35,945 nucleotides of DNA, from positions 1 to 35,945 of the forward strand of contig NZ_KV788399.1 in assembly GCF_001807265.1 (NCBI RefSeq). Direction: 5' to 3'. Made by a program: the position numbers and the translations under genes. This DNA is from Corynebacterium sp. HMSC05H05 (lineage in GTDB: Bacteria > Actinomycetota > Actinomycetes > Mycobacteriales > Mycobacteriaceae). The notes below the pieces were generated by a model. It was not told the origin of the DNA. It was given only the letters and a program-made list of their open reading frames with translations, and did no database searches. Shown here one piece after another: positions 1 to 6,436 of this stretch (position 1 is the first letter of the stretch; every line of letters starts with the position of its first letter).

Positions 1-93
1 GAGGCACAAATCAACATCGCAGCCATCATCGGCGCTGTCGTCGCAGCCCTGGCAGCCCTGGGCATCGGCGCAGCACTCCTCGCAATGCGCTAA
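1..93 (+). CDS. C-terminal end of a membrane-anchored protein (5' truncated by window edge)
   Basis: Frame 1 is open from the window edge to a TAA at 91-93 and encodes 30 residues. They form one hydrophobic Ala/Ile/Leu/Gly-rich helix ending in Met-Arg, as expected of a C-terminal membrane anchor. No sorting motif or catalytic residue can be seen in this piece, and the family cannot be told. The frame is followed closely by a strong hairpin (124-160), which supports it being a real gene end. The alternative is a chance open frame in GC-rich DNA, made less likely by the clean transmembrane composition. Confidence 0.6.
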   Translation, partial: EAQINIAAIIGAVVAALAALGIGAALLAMR

Positions 94-123
94 GTCGGAG
101 GTTGGCTGGTAGGCAGAAACCAA

Positions 124-160
124 CAAGCGGGCCCTTCCTGAAATGGGAAGGGCCCGCTTG
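124..160. terminator. Bidirectional hairpin terminator candidate
   Basis: A perfect 15-bp stem: CAAGCGGGCCCTTCC at 124-138 pairs with its reverse complement at 146-160 around a 7-base loop. It lies between the plus-strand partial gene and the minus-strand bL37 gene, so it can end both transcripts. No long T run follows on either strand, so it is a strong hairpin rather than a textbook intrinsic terminator. Confidence 0.75.
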
Positions 161-179
161 CTACTTCGTTTACCGCGCT

Positions 180-254
180 TTAAGAGTTGGGGCGCTTACC
201 GCGGTTAGCGCTCTTCTTGCGACGGTCCTTGCGCTTGCGACCACGCTTGCTCAT
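180..254 (-). CDS. 50S ribosomal protein bL37
   Basis: A 24-residue, extremely basic peptide reading MSKRGRKRKDRRKKSANRGK and then RPNS. I recognise it as the actinobacterial large-subunit protein bL37, first described in mycobacterial ribosome structures, whose sequence has the same KRGRK...ANHGKRPN pattern. It binds 23S rRNA. The start is fixed by a strong Shine-Dalgarno, AAGGAGG on the minus strand at about 261-267, six or seven bases before the ATG at 252-254. The gene ends at TAA (180-182), 20 bases from the hairpin at 124-160. It lies downstream of whiB1 on the same strand with a 91-base gap, so the two may be co-transcribed. The gene is easily missed because of its size; the match in length and sequence is close. 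Confidence 0.9.
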   Translation of the reverse strand: MSKRGRKRKDRRKKSANRGKRPNS

Positions 255-345
255 GGGGGCCTCCTTCAATATGGGTACCGGTTACAGATGTTCTACTGTA
301 TCGCCCTGCACTACTGGCAAGGTAATCCGGCGGAGCTTTATGGTT

Positions 346-609
346 TTATGCCGACAGGCGTGCGCGGTTGCGGGCGCGGGCCTTGTTGCGGCGCTTGAGT
401 GCGCGACGCTCCTCCTCGGACAGGCCGCCCCACACGCCGGCATCCTGGCCGGTCTCCAGAGCCCACTTCAGGCACTGGGAGGTGACGGGGCAGCGGTGGC
501 AAACCAGCTTGGCCTGTGCGATCTGGCTCAGGGCCGGGCCGGAGTTACCGACAGGGAAGAACAGTTCCGGGTCCTCGTCGCGGCAAATTGCTTCGTGGCG
601 CCAATCCAT
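346..609 (-). CDS. whiB1: WhiB1-family iron-sulfur transcription factor (WhcE/WhiB1 type)
   Basis: An 87-residue Wbl protein. It has the four cluster-binding cysteines in the usual spacing (Cys9, Cys37, Cys40, Cys46), the G-V-W-G-G turn near residues 58-62, and a basic C-terminal tail rich in Lys/Arg for DNA contact. The N-terminal MDWRHEAICRDEDPELFFPV segment and the GNSGPAL stretch are nearly those of M. tuberculosis WhiB1; I believe the C. glutamicum orthologue is called WhcE. WhiB1 carries a nitric-oxide-sensitive [4Fe-4S] cluster and binds region 4 of the primary sigma factor. The ATG at 607-609 is preceded by AAGGAG about ten bases upstream on the minus strand. bL37 follows on the same strand. 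The 455-base region upstream (610-1064) holds three inverted repeats and is probably its control region. Confidence 0.95.
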   Translation of the reverse strand: MDWRHEAICRDEDPELFFPVGNSGPALSQIAQAKLVCHRCPVTSQCLKWALETGQDAGVWGGLSEEERRALKRRNKARARNRARLSA

Positions 610-1064
610 GATGATGACTCTCCTTAGTAAGTCGGGTGTGTTGAATCCATGTGCAATTACGTGCGCACCACAAACACCCGCATTTGGCGGATGCGTTGCA
701 AACGAAGTTTGATTCCTGGCACCGGGCGGAGCTTCCCGTTGGATGCGGGACCCGTCTTCCGGTTTACCGGGCGTTAACCCTGTGGTGGCTGAGGGTTAAG
801 GGCTGTTTAACCAGCCCGTTGTTTTTGCTACCCGGAAATAATGGCATGTTCACTTACACCGCGCTAGGGGTGTAAGCCGAATTGTGATACGAATCATAGA
901 ATCTAACCCTGTTTTGGCTGGCAGGGGTTGGGTGCGCGGTGTGTCCTGAGGGCGTCGATAGGCAATGTGACCTGCTGAAAGGTTGTTCTTCTGCGAGATA
1001 GGTCACCGTCAAATCGCGCAACACGAATGGGAGCGTGGGGCGGCGGGGCCTAGACTGCTTCGAT
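610..1064. promoter_or_regulatory. Gene-free divergent control region between whiB1 and a membrane protein gene
   Basis: No convincing protein gene lies here. I see three inverted repeats: TTAACCCT at 774-781 with AGGGTTAA at 792-799; GGGCTG at 800-805 with CAGCCC at 812-817, followed by a T-rich stretch GTTGTTTTT (818-826) like a weak terminator read on the plus strand; and CTTACACC at 853-860 with GGTGTAAG at 869-876. The size is large for this gene-dense window. A possible -10 for the plus-strand gene is TAGACT at 1051-1056. I could not pick the whiB1 promoter with confidence. Confidence 0.5.
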
Positions 1065-1541
1065 GTGGAAACCAACAACAACCCCGCTCAGCCCATGCCC
1101 GAAGTTGCGCCTGGAACCGTACCCGCAGTAATGCGGTTCAGCGCAGTGGTGGTACTGGTGCAGTGCGCCGCGATGTTCGTCTACGCGGCCTCCCTGATCG
1201 TCTCCCAGTTCACCGAGCACACCTCGACGTTGGAGTCGCAGTCTCCGGCCGCGAACTACATCAACATCGGTACCGCGACGTTCCTAGTGATCATCTTCGG
1301 TTACATCGCGTATGCCGCGGTGAGCACGTTGAAGGGGAACCCGCGCGCAACTGGCGCGATTGTGCTGGTGGAAGCGATCTTGGCCGGTGTTGCGGTGTAC
1401 ATGTTCCGTGGCGGCGTGCCGCTTCTCGGCGCTGCGACGCTGGCCTCTGCGGTGCTCGCACTCGTCGGTATCTTCCACCCGGCGACGCGCGAGTACAACG
1501 AAGCGCGCTACGCGCAACGCAAAGCGCGGCGCTCACAGTAA
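1065..1541 (+). CDS. Small four-helix integral membrane protein, unknown function
   Basis: A 158-residue protein with four hydrophobic segments: about residues 22-47, 66-86, 96-115 and 119-139 counted from the GTG at 1065. The C-terminal tail is basic (ending near R-K-A-R-R-S-Q) and probably cytoplasmic. I do not recognise a domain. The start is uncertain. The GTG at 1065 sits 8 bases after TAGACT (1051-1056), a plausible -10 box, which would make the mRNA leaderless; ATG at 1095 is a shorter in-frame alternative, and GTG at 1035 a longer one. The stop codon overlaps a strong hairpin shared with the convergent gene. Its position next to whiB1 matches conserved small membrane proteins in related genomes, but no job can be assigned. 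Confidence 0.75.
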   Translation: METNNNPAQPMPEVAPGTVPAVMRFSAVVVLVQCAAMFVYAASLIVSQFTEHTSTLESQSPAANYINIGTATFLVIIFGYIAYAAVSTLKGNPRATGAIVLVEAILAGVAVYMFRGGVPLLGAATLASAVLALVGIFHPATREYNEARYAQRKARRSQ

Positions 1542-1553
1542 AAGCGCCGCGCT
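1523..1553. terminator. Bidirectional hairpin between convergent genes
   Basis: A perfect 11-bp stem: AGCGCGGCGCT at 1523-1533 pairs with AGCGCCGCGCT at 1543-1553 around a 9-base loop that contains the TAA of the plus-strand gene (1539-1541). It separates the plus-strand membrane protein from the minus-strand beta-propeller gene that ends at 1574. No T run follows. Confidence 0.65.
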
Positions 1554-1573
1554 AGGGGGGTAAAGCCGATTGC

Positions 1574-2785
1574 TTAGGTGTTGGCCTTCATCACCACAAC
1601 TTCGTCCCCGCGCTTTTCCACGACAGTGGCGCCGGCGGACGAGATGTACACCGGACCGCTGTAGCCGCCGCGGTCGACCGGGATGATCTTGTCCACGGCA
1701 TTTTTATCCCAATCCACCACGGCAATACCGCTGTCGGAGGCGTAGAGCAACTTCTCACCGGCGGAGAAACCAGTACCCAGCGCGCCCTGGAACACGCCCG
1801 TAACAGCAAGCGCGGAAGGCTCCATTAACAACAGGGAGTTGTTCTCCCAGTAGGTCATGTGGTGCGGCAGGTCGGCAACCGGCAGGTTCTTCACAATGCC
1901 GTCCGGGCCAAGTTCCGGGCTATCCATCTGCGGCACCGACGAGGAGCTGATGTTGGTGCCCTCCGTGTTGTAGCCGCGCACCTCGGAAGTAGTCGGATCG
2001 TAGACCGCGGCCGCATCCTGGGAGATGGACACCAGGTACGCGTCGGGGCTGATTTCCACGTTGGCGAGAACCTCGGGCTTGCGCGAATCCTCCGGCGTGG
2101 CCTCCTGCAGGCGCAAAAAGGCGCCGTCGTCGCAGATTTCAGTGACAGCCACGAGCTCCGTGCGCGTCAGCGCGGAAGTGATGGTGCACTCGTTCGGCTG
2201 CATGTCCGGCTCCTGCTTCGCCTCCACATGCCCGTATTCCACGGTGCGCACCAAATCGGAGCGCCATACCTCGGCGCGTTCGGAGCTGGCGTAGCCCACC
2301 CGGTCGTTGGAGGCCAAGCGCACCACGTTGTCAGGCGCGATAGCCGAGCGTGTGCCGGCGTACTTCCCGGTCTTCGCATCGATAGCCACCACGTCGCCGC
2401 AGCCAGCGTTGTCCCGGTAGGTGGCAACGACCTTGCCCCAGGCCTGGTCCACCAGGCACAGCTCGTTAGGCCGCTCGTACGTCCACGCGGTCTCGCCCTC
2501 GGGCGTGGTGGCGGTGAGCGTGTGGTCGTTGTACGTGATCACCATGCCGCTGGCCACCAACGGCTGGTCGCGCCCGGATGTGTCCGGCAGGGAAAAGCCC
2601 TCGCTGAAGGACTTCGGCACCACGGCGAGCTGGCCGTAGTCCTGCTGCTCTTCTTCAGCGGCACTCAAGTGCGCGTCGCGCGCGGGAGCGGTGAAAAAGG
2701 CGGTGCCCAGCAGCAGCGCTGAGACACCTGCGATCACTCCGGTAGCGATCAGGTCGCCGCGGGTGCGACGCAGGGGAGCATTCAT
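1574..2785 (-). CDS. Membrane-anchored or secreted beta-propeller (PQQ-like repeat) protein, Rv3212 type
   Basis: A 403-residue protein with a basic start (residues 1-10), one hydrophobic helix at about 11-33 that is either a signal anchor or an uncleaved signal peptide, and a long extracytoplasmic part. That part is built of repeated short beta-like units such as TAWTYERPN, VVAIDAKTGK and IAVVDWDKNA, typical of PQQ-type or WD-like propellers. Cysteines near residues 109, 124, 201 and 219 could form disulfides outside the cell. M. tuberculosis has a similar protein (Rv3212) immediately next to rhlE, so the pairing is conserved. Its ATG overlaps the rhlE stop as ATGA (2782-2785), so translation is probably coupled to rhlE. 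No enzymatic motif is visible; a scaffold or ligand-binding role is only a guess. Confidence 0.75.
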   Translation of the reverse strand: MNAPLRRTRGDLIATGVIAGVSALLLGTAFFTAPARDAHLSAAEEEQQDYGQLAVVPKSFSEGFSLPDTSGRDQPLVASGMVITYNDHTLTATTPEGETAWTYERPNELCLVDQAWGKVVATYRDNAGCGDVVAIDAKTGKYAGTRSAIAPDNVVRLASNDRVGYASSERAEVWRSDLVRTVEYGHVEAKQEPDMQPNECTITSALTRTELVAVTEICDDGAFLRLQEATPEDSRKPEVLANVEISPDAYLVSISQDAAAVYDPTTSEVRGYNTEGTNISSSSVPQMDSPELGPDGIVKNLPVADLPHHMTYWENNSLLLMEPSALAVTGVFQGALGTGFSAGEKLLYASDSGIAVVDWDKNAVDKIIPVDRGGYSGPVYISSAGATVVEKRGDEVVVMKANT

Positions 2786-4107
2786 CGCCGTTTCCTTCCT
2801 GGGGTTCGTGCTGGACGTGCCCCGAGCACTTTACGCGGGCGCCCCACCCGCGCCGCAGCCGAGTCCGGGATGTTCAGCGCCTCGTGCAGCTCCGGGGAAG
2901 TGGAAAACCACTCGGGCAGCTCGCGGGCACCCAGCGACAGCTCGTCGTTAATCGCCTCCCACTTGCGTACCTCGTCGTAGCCCACCAGCGTGACGGCAGT
3001 GCCCTTTTTTCCGGCGCGGCCGGTGCGGCCGATGCGGTGCACGTACGTCATCGGGTCGTCCGGAGTTTGGAAGTTGATCACGTGGGTGACGTCTTCGACA
3101 TCGATGCCGCGGGCGGCGACGTCGGTTGCGACGAGGATGTCGGCCGAGCTGCGTCGAAAAGCATCGAGCGCCGCCTCGCGAGCACGCTGTCCCAGATCGC
3201 CGTGGACCGCGGCGACAGTAAAGCCGCGCTTCGCGAGATCCTCCGCAAGCTCCGCGGCGGAGCGCTTCGTGCGGGCGAAGATGATGGTGCGCCCGCGGCC
3301 GCGGGCCTGGAGGATGCGCGCGACCACCTCGGGCTTGTCCATGCGGTGGGACTTCAGCGCCACCTGACGGGTGGTGTCGTGGGTGCGCGGCGCATCGGCG
3401 GACTCGGCGCGGATGTGCACTGGTGTGTTCATCTTCGCGCGCGCAAGCGTAAGAATCGGGCCCGGCATGGTGGCGGAAAACAGCATCGTCTGCGCGTCCC
3501 CGCGCACCGCAGCCCACAACTTTTCAATGTCGGGCAAGAAGCCCATGTCCAGCATCTCGTCCGCTTCATCGAGTACCAGAATGGCGACGTGGGAAAGGGT
3601 GAGGTCCCCGCGCTCGTGCAGGTCGATCAGGCGCCCGGGCGTGCCGACGACAACGTCCACGCCCGCCTTCAGCGCGGCGATCTGGTCCTCGTACGGACGG
3701 CCGCCGTAGATCGTGGTCACGCGCACCGGTGTCTGGGAAGCGGCGAAGGCTAGATCGTCGCCCACCTGCACCGCCAACTCGCGGGTGGGCACCACCACGA
3801 GTGCGCGCGGCGTGCCGTCGAGCTCCTCGATGTCCGCGTCGTCAAAAACACGGTCGAGCAGCGGCACACCGAAGCCGAACGTCTTGCCCATGCCGGTGCG
3901 GGCCTGGCCGATGATGTCCCGGCCCACCAGTGCGCGGGGCAGAGTCAGTTCTTGGATGGAAAAGGGGCGAACAATGCCGCGCTGCGCCAGCGCATCGGCA
4001 ATTTCGGCGGCAACGCCCAGCTGAGCAAACGTCGGCGGCAGCGACTTCTCGCCGGCCGGGGCGCCAGTTGAGGCGCGGTTGTGTTCACTCTCAGCTGAAT
4101 AGGGCAC
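2782..4107 (-). CDS. rhlE: DEAD-box ATP-dependent RNA helicase, RhlE type
   Basis: A 441-residue SF2 helicase that unwinds RNA duplexes using ATP, probably in ribosome assembly or mRNA turnover. Motifs in order: F27 and Q52 of the Q motif (GIVRPFSIQ), Walker A ARTGMGKT at 69-76, PTREL at 107-111, TPGR at 156-159, DEAD at 180-183, SAT at 211-213, ATDVAARGIDV near 327-337 and HRIGRTGR at 357-364. The tail ends in a basic run (R-T-P-G-R-K-R-R) that may bind RNA. The start is a GTG at 4105-4107; it is divergent from DUF3107 with about 120 bases between. The downstream propeller gene overlaps its stop by ATGA. The family is certain; the subfamily name rests on the motifs, the length and synteny with Rv3211. 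Confidence 0.93.
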   Translation of the reverse strand: MPYSAESEHNRASTGAPAGEKSLPPTFAQLGVAAEIADALAQRGIVRPFSIQELTLPRALVGRDIIGQARTGMGKTFGFGVPLLDRVFDDADIEELDGTPRALVVVPTRELAVQVGDDLAFAASQTPVRVTTIYGGRPYEDQIAALKAGVDVVVGTPGRLIDLHERGDLTLSHVAILVLDEADEMLDMGFLPDIEKLWAAVRGDAQTMLFSATMPGPILTLARAKMNTPVHIRAESADAPRTHDTTRQVALKSHRMDKPEVVARILQARGRGRTIIFARTKRSAAELAEDLAKRGFTVAAVHGDLGQRAREAALDAFRRSSADILVATDVAARGIDVEDVTHVINFQTPDDPMTYVHRIGRTGRAGKKGTAVTLVGYDEVRKWEAINDELSLGARELPEWFSTSPELHEALNIPDSAAARVGRPRKVLGARPARTPGRKRR

Positions 4108-4131
4108 GCGTTCATCTTAACTGCAGGCCGT

Positions 4132-4137
4132 TACAAT
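4132..4137 (+). promoter_or_regulatory. Putative -10 box for the DUF3107/DUF3152 transcript
   Basis: TACAAT matches the sigma-70/SigA -10 consensus at five of six bases and lies in the divergent gap between rhlE and DUF3107. No good -35 is visible at the expected distance. The implied leader to the ATG at 4232 is about 90 bases. This is inference from sequence alone. Confidence 0.4.
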
Positions 4138-4231
4138 GGGCACACTGTGCGCGCGGGCTCAATGAGGTCCGCCGTCGCCTACAAACTAACCCGAGAGACA
4201 ACATCAAGCGTGAAGGACAGTGAGCGACACT

Positions 4232-4456
4232 ATGGATATCAAGATTGGTCTTGCAGACAGCCCCCGCGAACTGACGATCAAGCTGCCGGAGGGGCAAAAC
4301 GACATCATCGCCACTGTCGAACAGGCGATTGACGGCGGCCAGCCCACCTTGAAGGTGGAGGACGACAAGGGCCGCGTCTACCTCATCCGTACCGACCGCA
4401 TCGTGTACGTGGAGCAGGGTACTGCCGCAGCCCGGTCCGTCGGGTTCATGCGCTAA
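4232..4456 (+). CDS. DUF3107 family protein (TB9.4/Rv3208A type)
   Basis: A 74-residue soluble protein of the actinobacterial DUF3107 family, function unknown. It starts M-D-I-K-I-G-L-A-D-S-P-R-E-L and ends with RTDRIVYVEQGTAAARSVGF-MR, typical of the family. I chose ATG 4232 because the family begins M-x-[IV]-K-I-G. A GTG at 4220 is in frame and would add four residues; the nearest purine-rich site GAAGGA (4212-4217) is too close to it (2 bases) and rather far from the ATG (14 bases), so the ribosome-binding site does not decide. DUF3152 follows after 11 bases in the same direction. In mycobacteria a TetR regulator gene lies beside the orthologue; I see none here. Confidence 0.88.
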   Translation: MDIKIGLADSPRELTIKLPEGQNDIIATVEQAIDGGQPTLKVEDDKGRVYLIRTDRIVYVEQGTAAARSVGFMR

Positions 4457-4467
4457 ATTACGCATTT

Positions 4468-5694
4468 ATGGCACAACGGCACGGCGCACATGAACGGGAC
4501 GCCCGCGGCGGTGGCCCCATCGGCGGCGACCCCGAGGCGCACCGCCGTTCAAGCGACGGCGAAATCGGCGCTAACGACGCCGTTGACGATGACTTCGGCG
4601 ACTGGTTTGATAGCTGGGACCTTGAGGCCGAGGACACTGAGCCCGCGCGCCCGCGCCGGCGCCGTGCCGCAAAGCGCTCTCGAAAGAGCAGCAAGCTTGA
4701 CGTCGTCGCCCGGAGGCCCAAGTCCCGCGCCGCACACGCCGAAACTGGTGGGGGAGTATTCGGCGCATCCTCTGGCGGTGCCGCTGGCGGGGACAGTAGA
4801 ATTGCCGCGTTCGCGCAGGATTACGGATGGCGCGCCTATGCCATCCCCGTGCTAGCCGTGATCACCGTTTTCGTGTTGATCAACATGTTCCAGAACCCGG
4901 AGGACCTCGCCGTAGGGGCCACTGGCCCCTCTGCTGAGGAGGACGCCTCGGCAGCGTCCTCGCCCGCGCAGCGCGGGGAGGACCCGGATGGCGGCGTGAA
5001 GCCGCTGGAGCCGGCGAAAATTGCGGAAGGGCAGTTCGATCCGCACGATCTGCCGCCAGGCGGTCCATACACCACCACCGGCGCCGGCACCTTCTACGAG
5101 GTGGGTGCGCCGGGCATGACCGCAGGCGAAGGCACCGAGCTTGTGGTGCGATTTGCTGTGGAGGTTGAGCACGGCATCGATACCTCTGGATACGGCGGCG
5201 ACGAGGCGTTTGCGCACATGGTTGACGCGACGCTGAGTGACCCGCGTGGTTGGATTAATGATCCGCGTTTCCGCTTCGAGCATGTCAGCGCCGACGACAA
5301 CCCGTCGCTGAAAATCCGTCTGACCTCCCTGGACACCACCGCGGAGCTGTGTGGGGTCCAGATTGGCACCGAAACCAGCTGCCGCACCCGCATCACGGGC
5401 GAGGACACGGTGCTGCTCAACGAGTCGCGCTGGGTGCGCGGCGCCGTCCCGTTCCAGGGTGATCTGGGCAGCTACCGCCAATACCTGATCAACCACGAGG
5501 TGGGCCATGCAGTGGGCTTTGCGGAGCACGTGCCGTGCCCGGAGCCGAACGCGCTGGCGCCGATCATGATGCAGCAGACCCTGAGCCTGAACAACGCGCA
5601 GCTGCGGGAGATGAGCCCGGACGACAATTACCCGGACAACGCGGACACGTGCCGGCCGAACCCGTGGCCCTACCCGCGCCCAGCGGCGCTGTAG
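4468..5694 (+). CDS. DUF3152 membrane-anchored protein with a metzincin-like zinc site
   Basis: A 408-residue protein. Residues 1-110 are a charged, low-complexity cytoplasmic region with an Arg/Lys cluster near 62-75. A single hydrophobic helix lies at about 122-142, and the rest (about 190-408) is the extracytoplasmic DUF3152 domain. In that domain HEVGHAVGFAEH (His343 to His354) fits the metzincin consensus HExxHxxGxxxH exactly, and an I-M-M-Q-Q-T stretch at 366-371 could be the Met-turn. Cysteines near 299, 307, 357 and 395 could pair outside the cell. I infer a cell-surface zinc metalloprotease; proteolysis by DUF3152 is not something I know to be proven. It is the M. tuberculosis Rv3207c equivalent. 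No clear Shine-Dalgarno is visible before the ATG, which lies 11 bases after the DUF3107 stop, so coupled translation is likely. Confidence 0.88.
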   Translation: MAQRHGAHERDARGGGPIGGDPEAHRRSSDGEIGANDAVDDDFGDWFDSWDLEAEDTEPARPRRRRAAKRSRKSSKLDVVARRPKSRAAHAETGGGVFGASSGGAAGGDSRIAAFAQDYGWRAYAIPVLAVITVFVLINMFQNPEDLAVGATGPSAEEDASAASSPAQRGEDPDGGVKPLEPAKIAEGQFDPHDLPPGGPYTTTGAGTFYEVGAPGMTAGEGTELVVRFAVEVEHGIDTSGYGGDEAFAHMVDATLSDPRGWINDPRFRFEHVSADDNPSLKIRLTSLDTTAELCGVQIGTETSCRTRITGEDTVLLNESRWVRGAVPFQGDLGSYRQYLINHEVGHAVGFAEHVPCPEPNALAPIMMQQTLSLNNAQLREMSPDDNYPDNADTCRPNPWPYPRPAAL

Positions 5695-5704
5695 GGGGCT
5701 GAAA

Positions 5705-6436
5705 GTGGCAGAGCGCACAGCACGGCAGATCCCCGGGCACGTGTTATCCGCGTTTCAGCTCGACGGGCGCTCTGGCCTGCCCGTAGGGCCGGAGTGGGAC
5801 AACGGTGTCCGCTTCGGCAGGGTGGTGGTCTCCGAGGCCAGCGATACGGCGGCGTGGTCCGGCAAAGCCCGCGACCATGCTGGCGAGTTCGGCGCGGGCA
5901 TTGCCGTCTCCCGTCCGGTGCGCGCCACCGACGGTCGCCTGGTCGTTGGTGGTTTCAAGGCCAGCGAGTTCGTTGAGGGGCGGGTGCTTGCGCGTATCGA
6001 CGAAGCCGTGTCCGCCGCCCTGCACTATGACGAGGCGATGGCCGGGGTCGAGGCGCCGGCGGCGGACCGCGGCGACGCGTTCGCCACGGCAGAGCGCGCG
6101 GTGTGGCGCGACTACACGCCGCAGCCAGACGACGTTGTGGCGCACATGGACTTTGCGTCCTGCCTGCTCTTTTCCGGGGATATGGTGCCGACGTTGACGG
6201 ACCTTGTGCCGTCTTCGGGAAAACGCCCCCGAGGTTTCACCGCGGCGCTGGTGATTGTGGACGGGCTGCTCGCTGAGGCCTGCGATGCGGCCGTGCTGGA
6301 CCGGTGGGCGCATGTGCCGGGGCTGCGGGAACTTGCGCGACGGGCGTTGGAATACCGTGTGGCCTGCGCGAGAGCTGCAGGTTCGGGCATACGTTCGATA
6401 GTTGAGGGGGTTGATCGGGCGCTCGTGTCGGAGTGA
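5705..6436 (+). CDS. TIGR02569-like actinobacterial protein, function unknown
   Basis: A 243-residue soluble protein resembling the actinobacteria-restricted TIGR02569 family (Rv3205c-like). It shows the early VLSAFQLDG...LPVGPEW segment, the RPVRATDGRLVVGGFKASEF segment near residues 77-96, and W-R-D-Y near 135. The layout recalls a reduced aminoglycoside-phosphotransferase/kinase-like fold, but I see no intact kinase catalytic loop, so no activity is assigned. The GTG start at 5705 follows the DUF3152 stop by 10 bases with a G-rich stretch before it. Its TGA overlaps the GTG of adnA (GTGA at 6433-6436), so it sits at the head of the adnAB-channel set. Family assignment is from memory of the pattern. 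Confidence 0.72.
   Translation: MAERTARQIPGHVLSAFQLDGRSGLPVGPEWDNGVRFGRVVVSEASDTAAWSGKARDHAGEFGAGIAVSRPVRATDGRLVVGGFKASEFVEGRVLARIDEAVSAALHYDEAMAGVEAPAADRGDAFATAERAVWRDYTPQPDDVVAHMDFASCLLFSGDMVPTLTDLVPSSGKRPRGFTAALVIVDGLLAEACDAAVLDRWAHVPGLRELARRALEYRVACARAAGSGIRSIVEGVDRALVSE

Noticed and set aside
102..398. 98-codon plus-strand frame over the hairpin and bL37
   Set aside because: It spans a terminator hairpin and is antisense to bL37; composition is not protein-like.
690..760. SigH-type (GGAA...GTT) promoter for whiB1
   Set aside because: GGAA-like and GTT-like elements occur on the minus strand but none have the required 16-21 base spacing.
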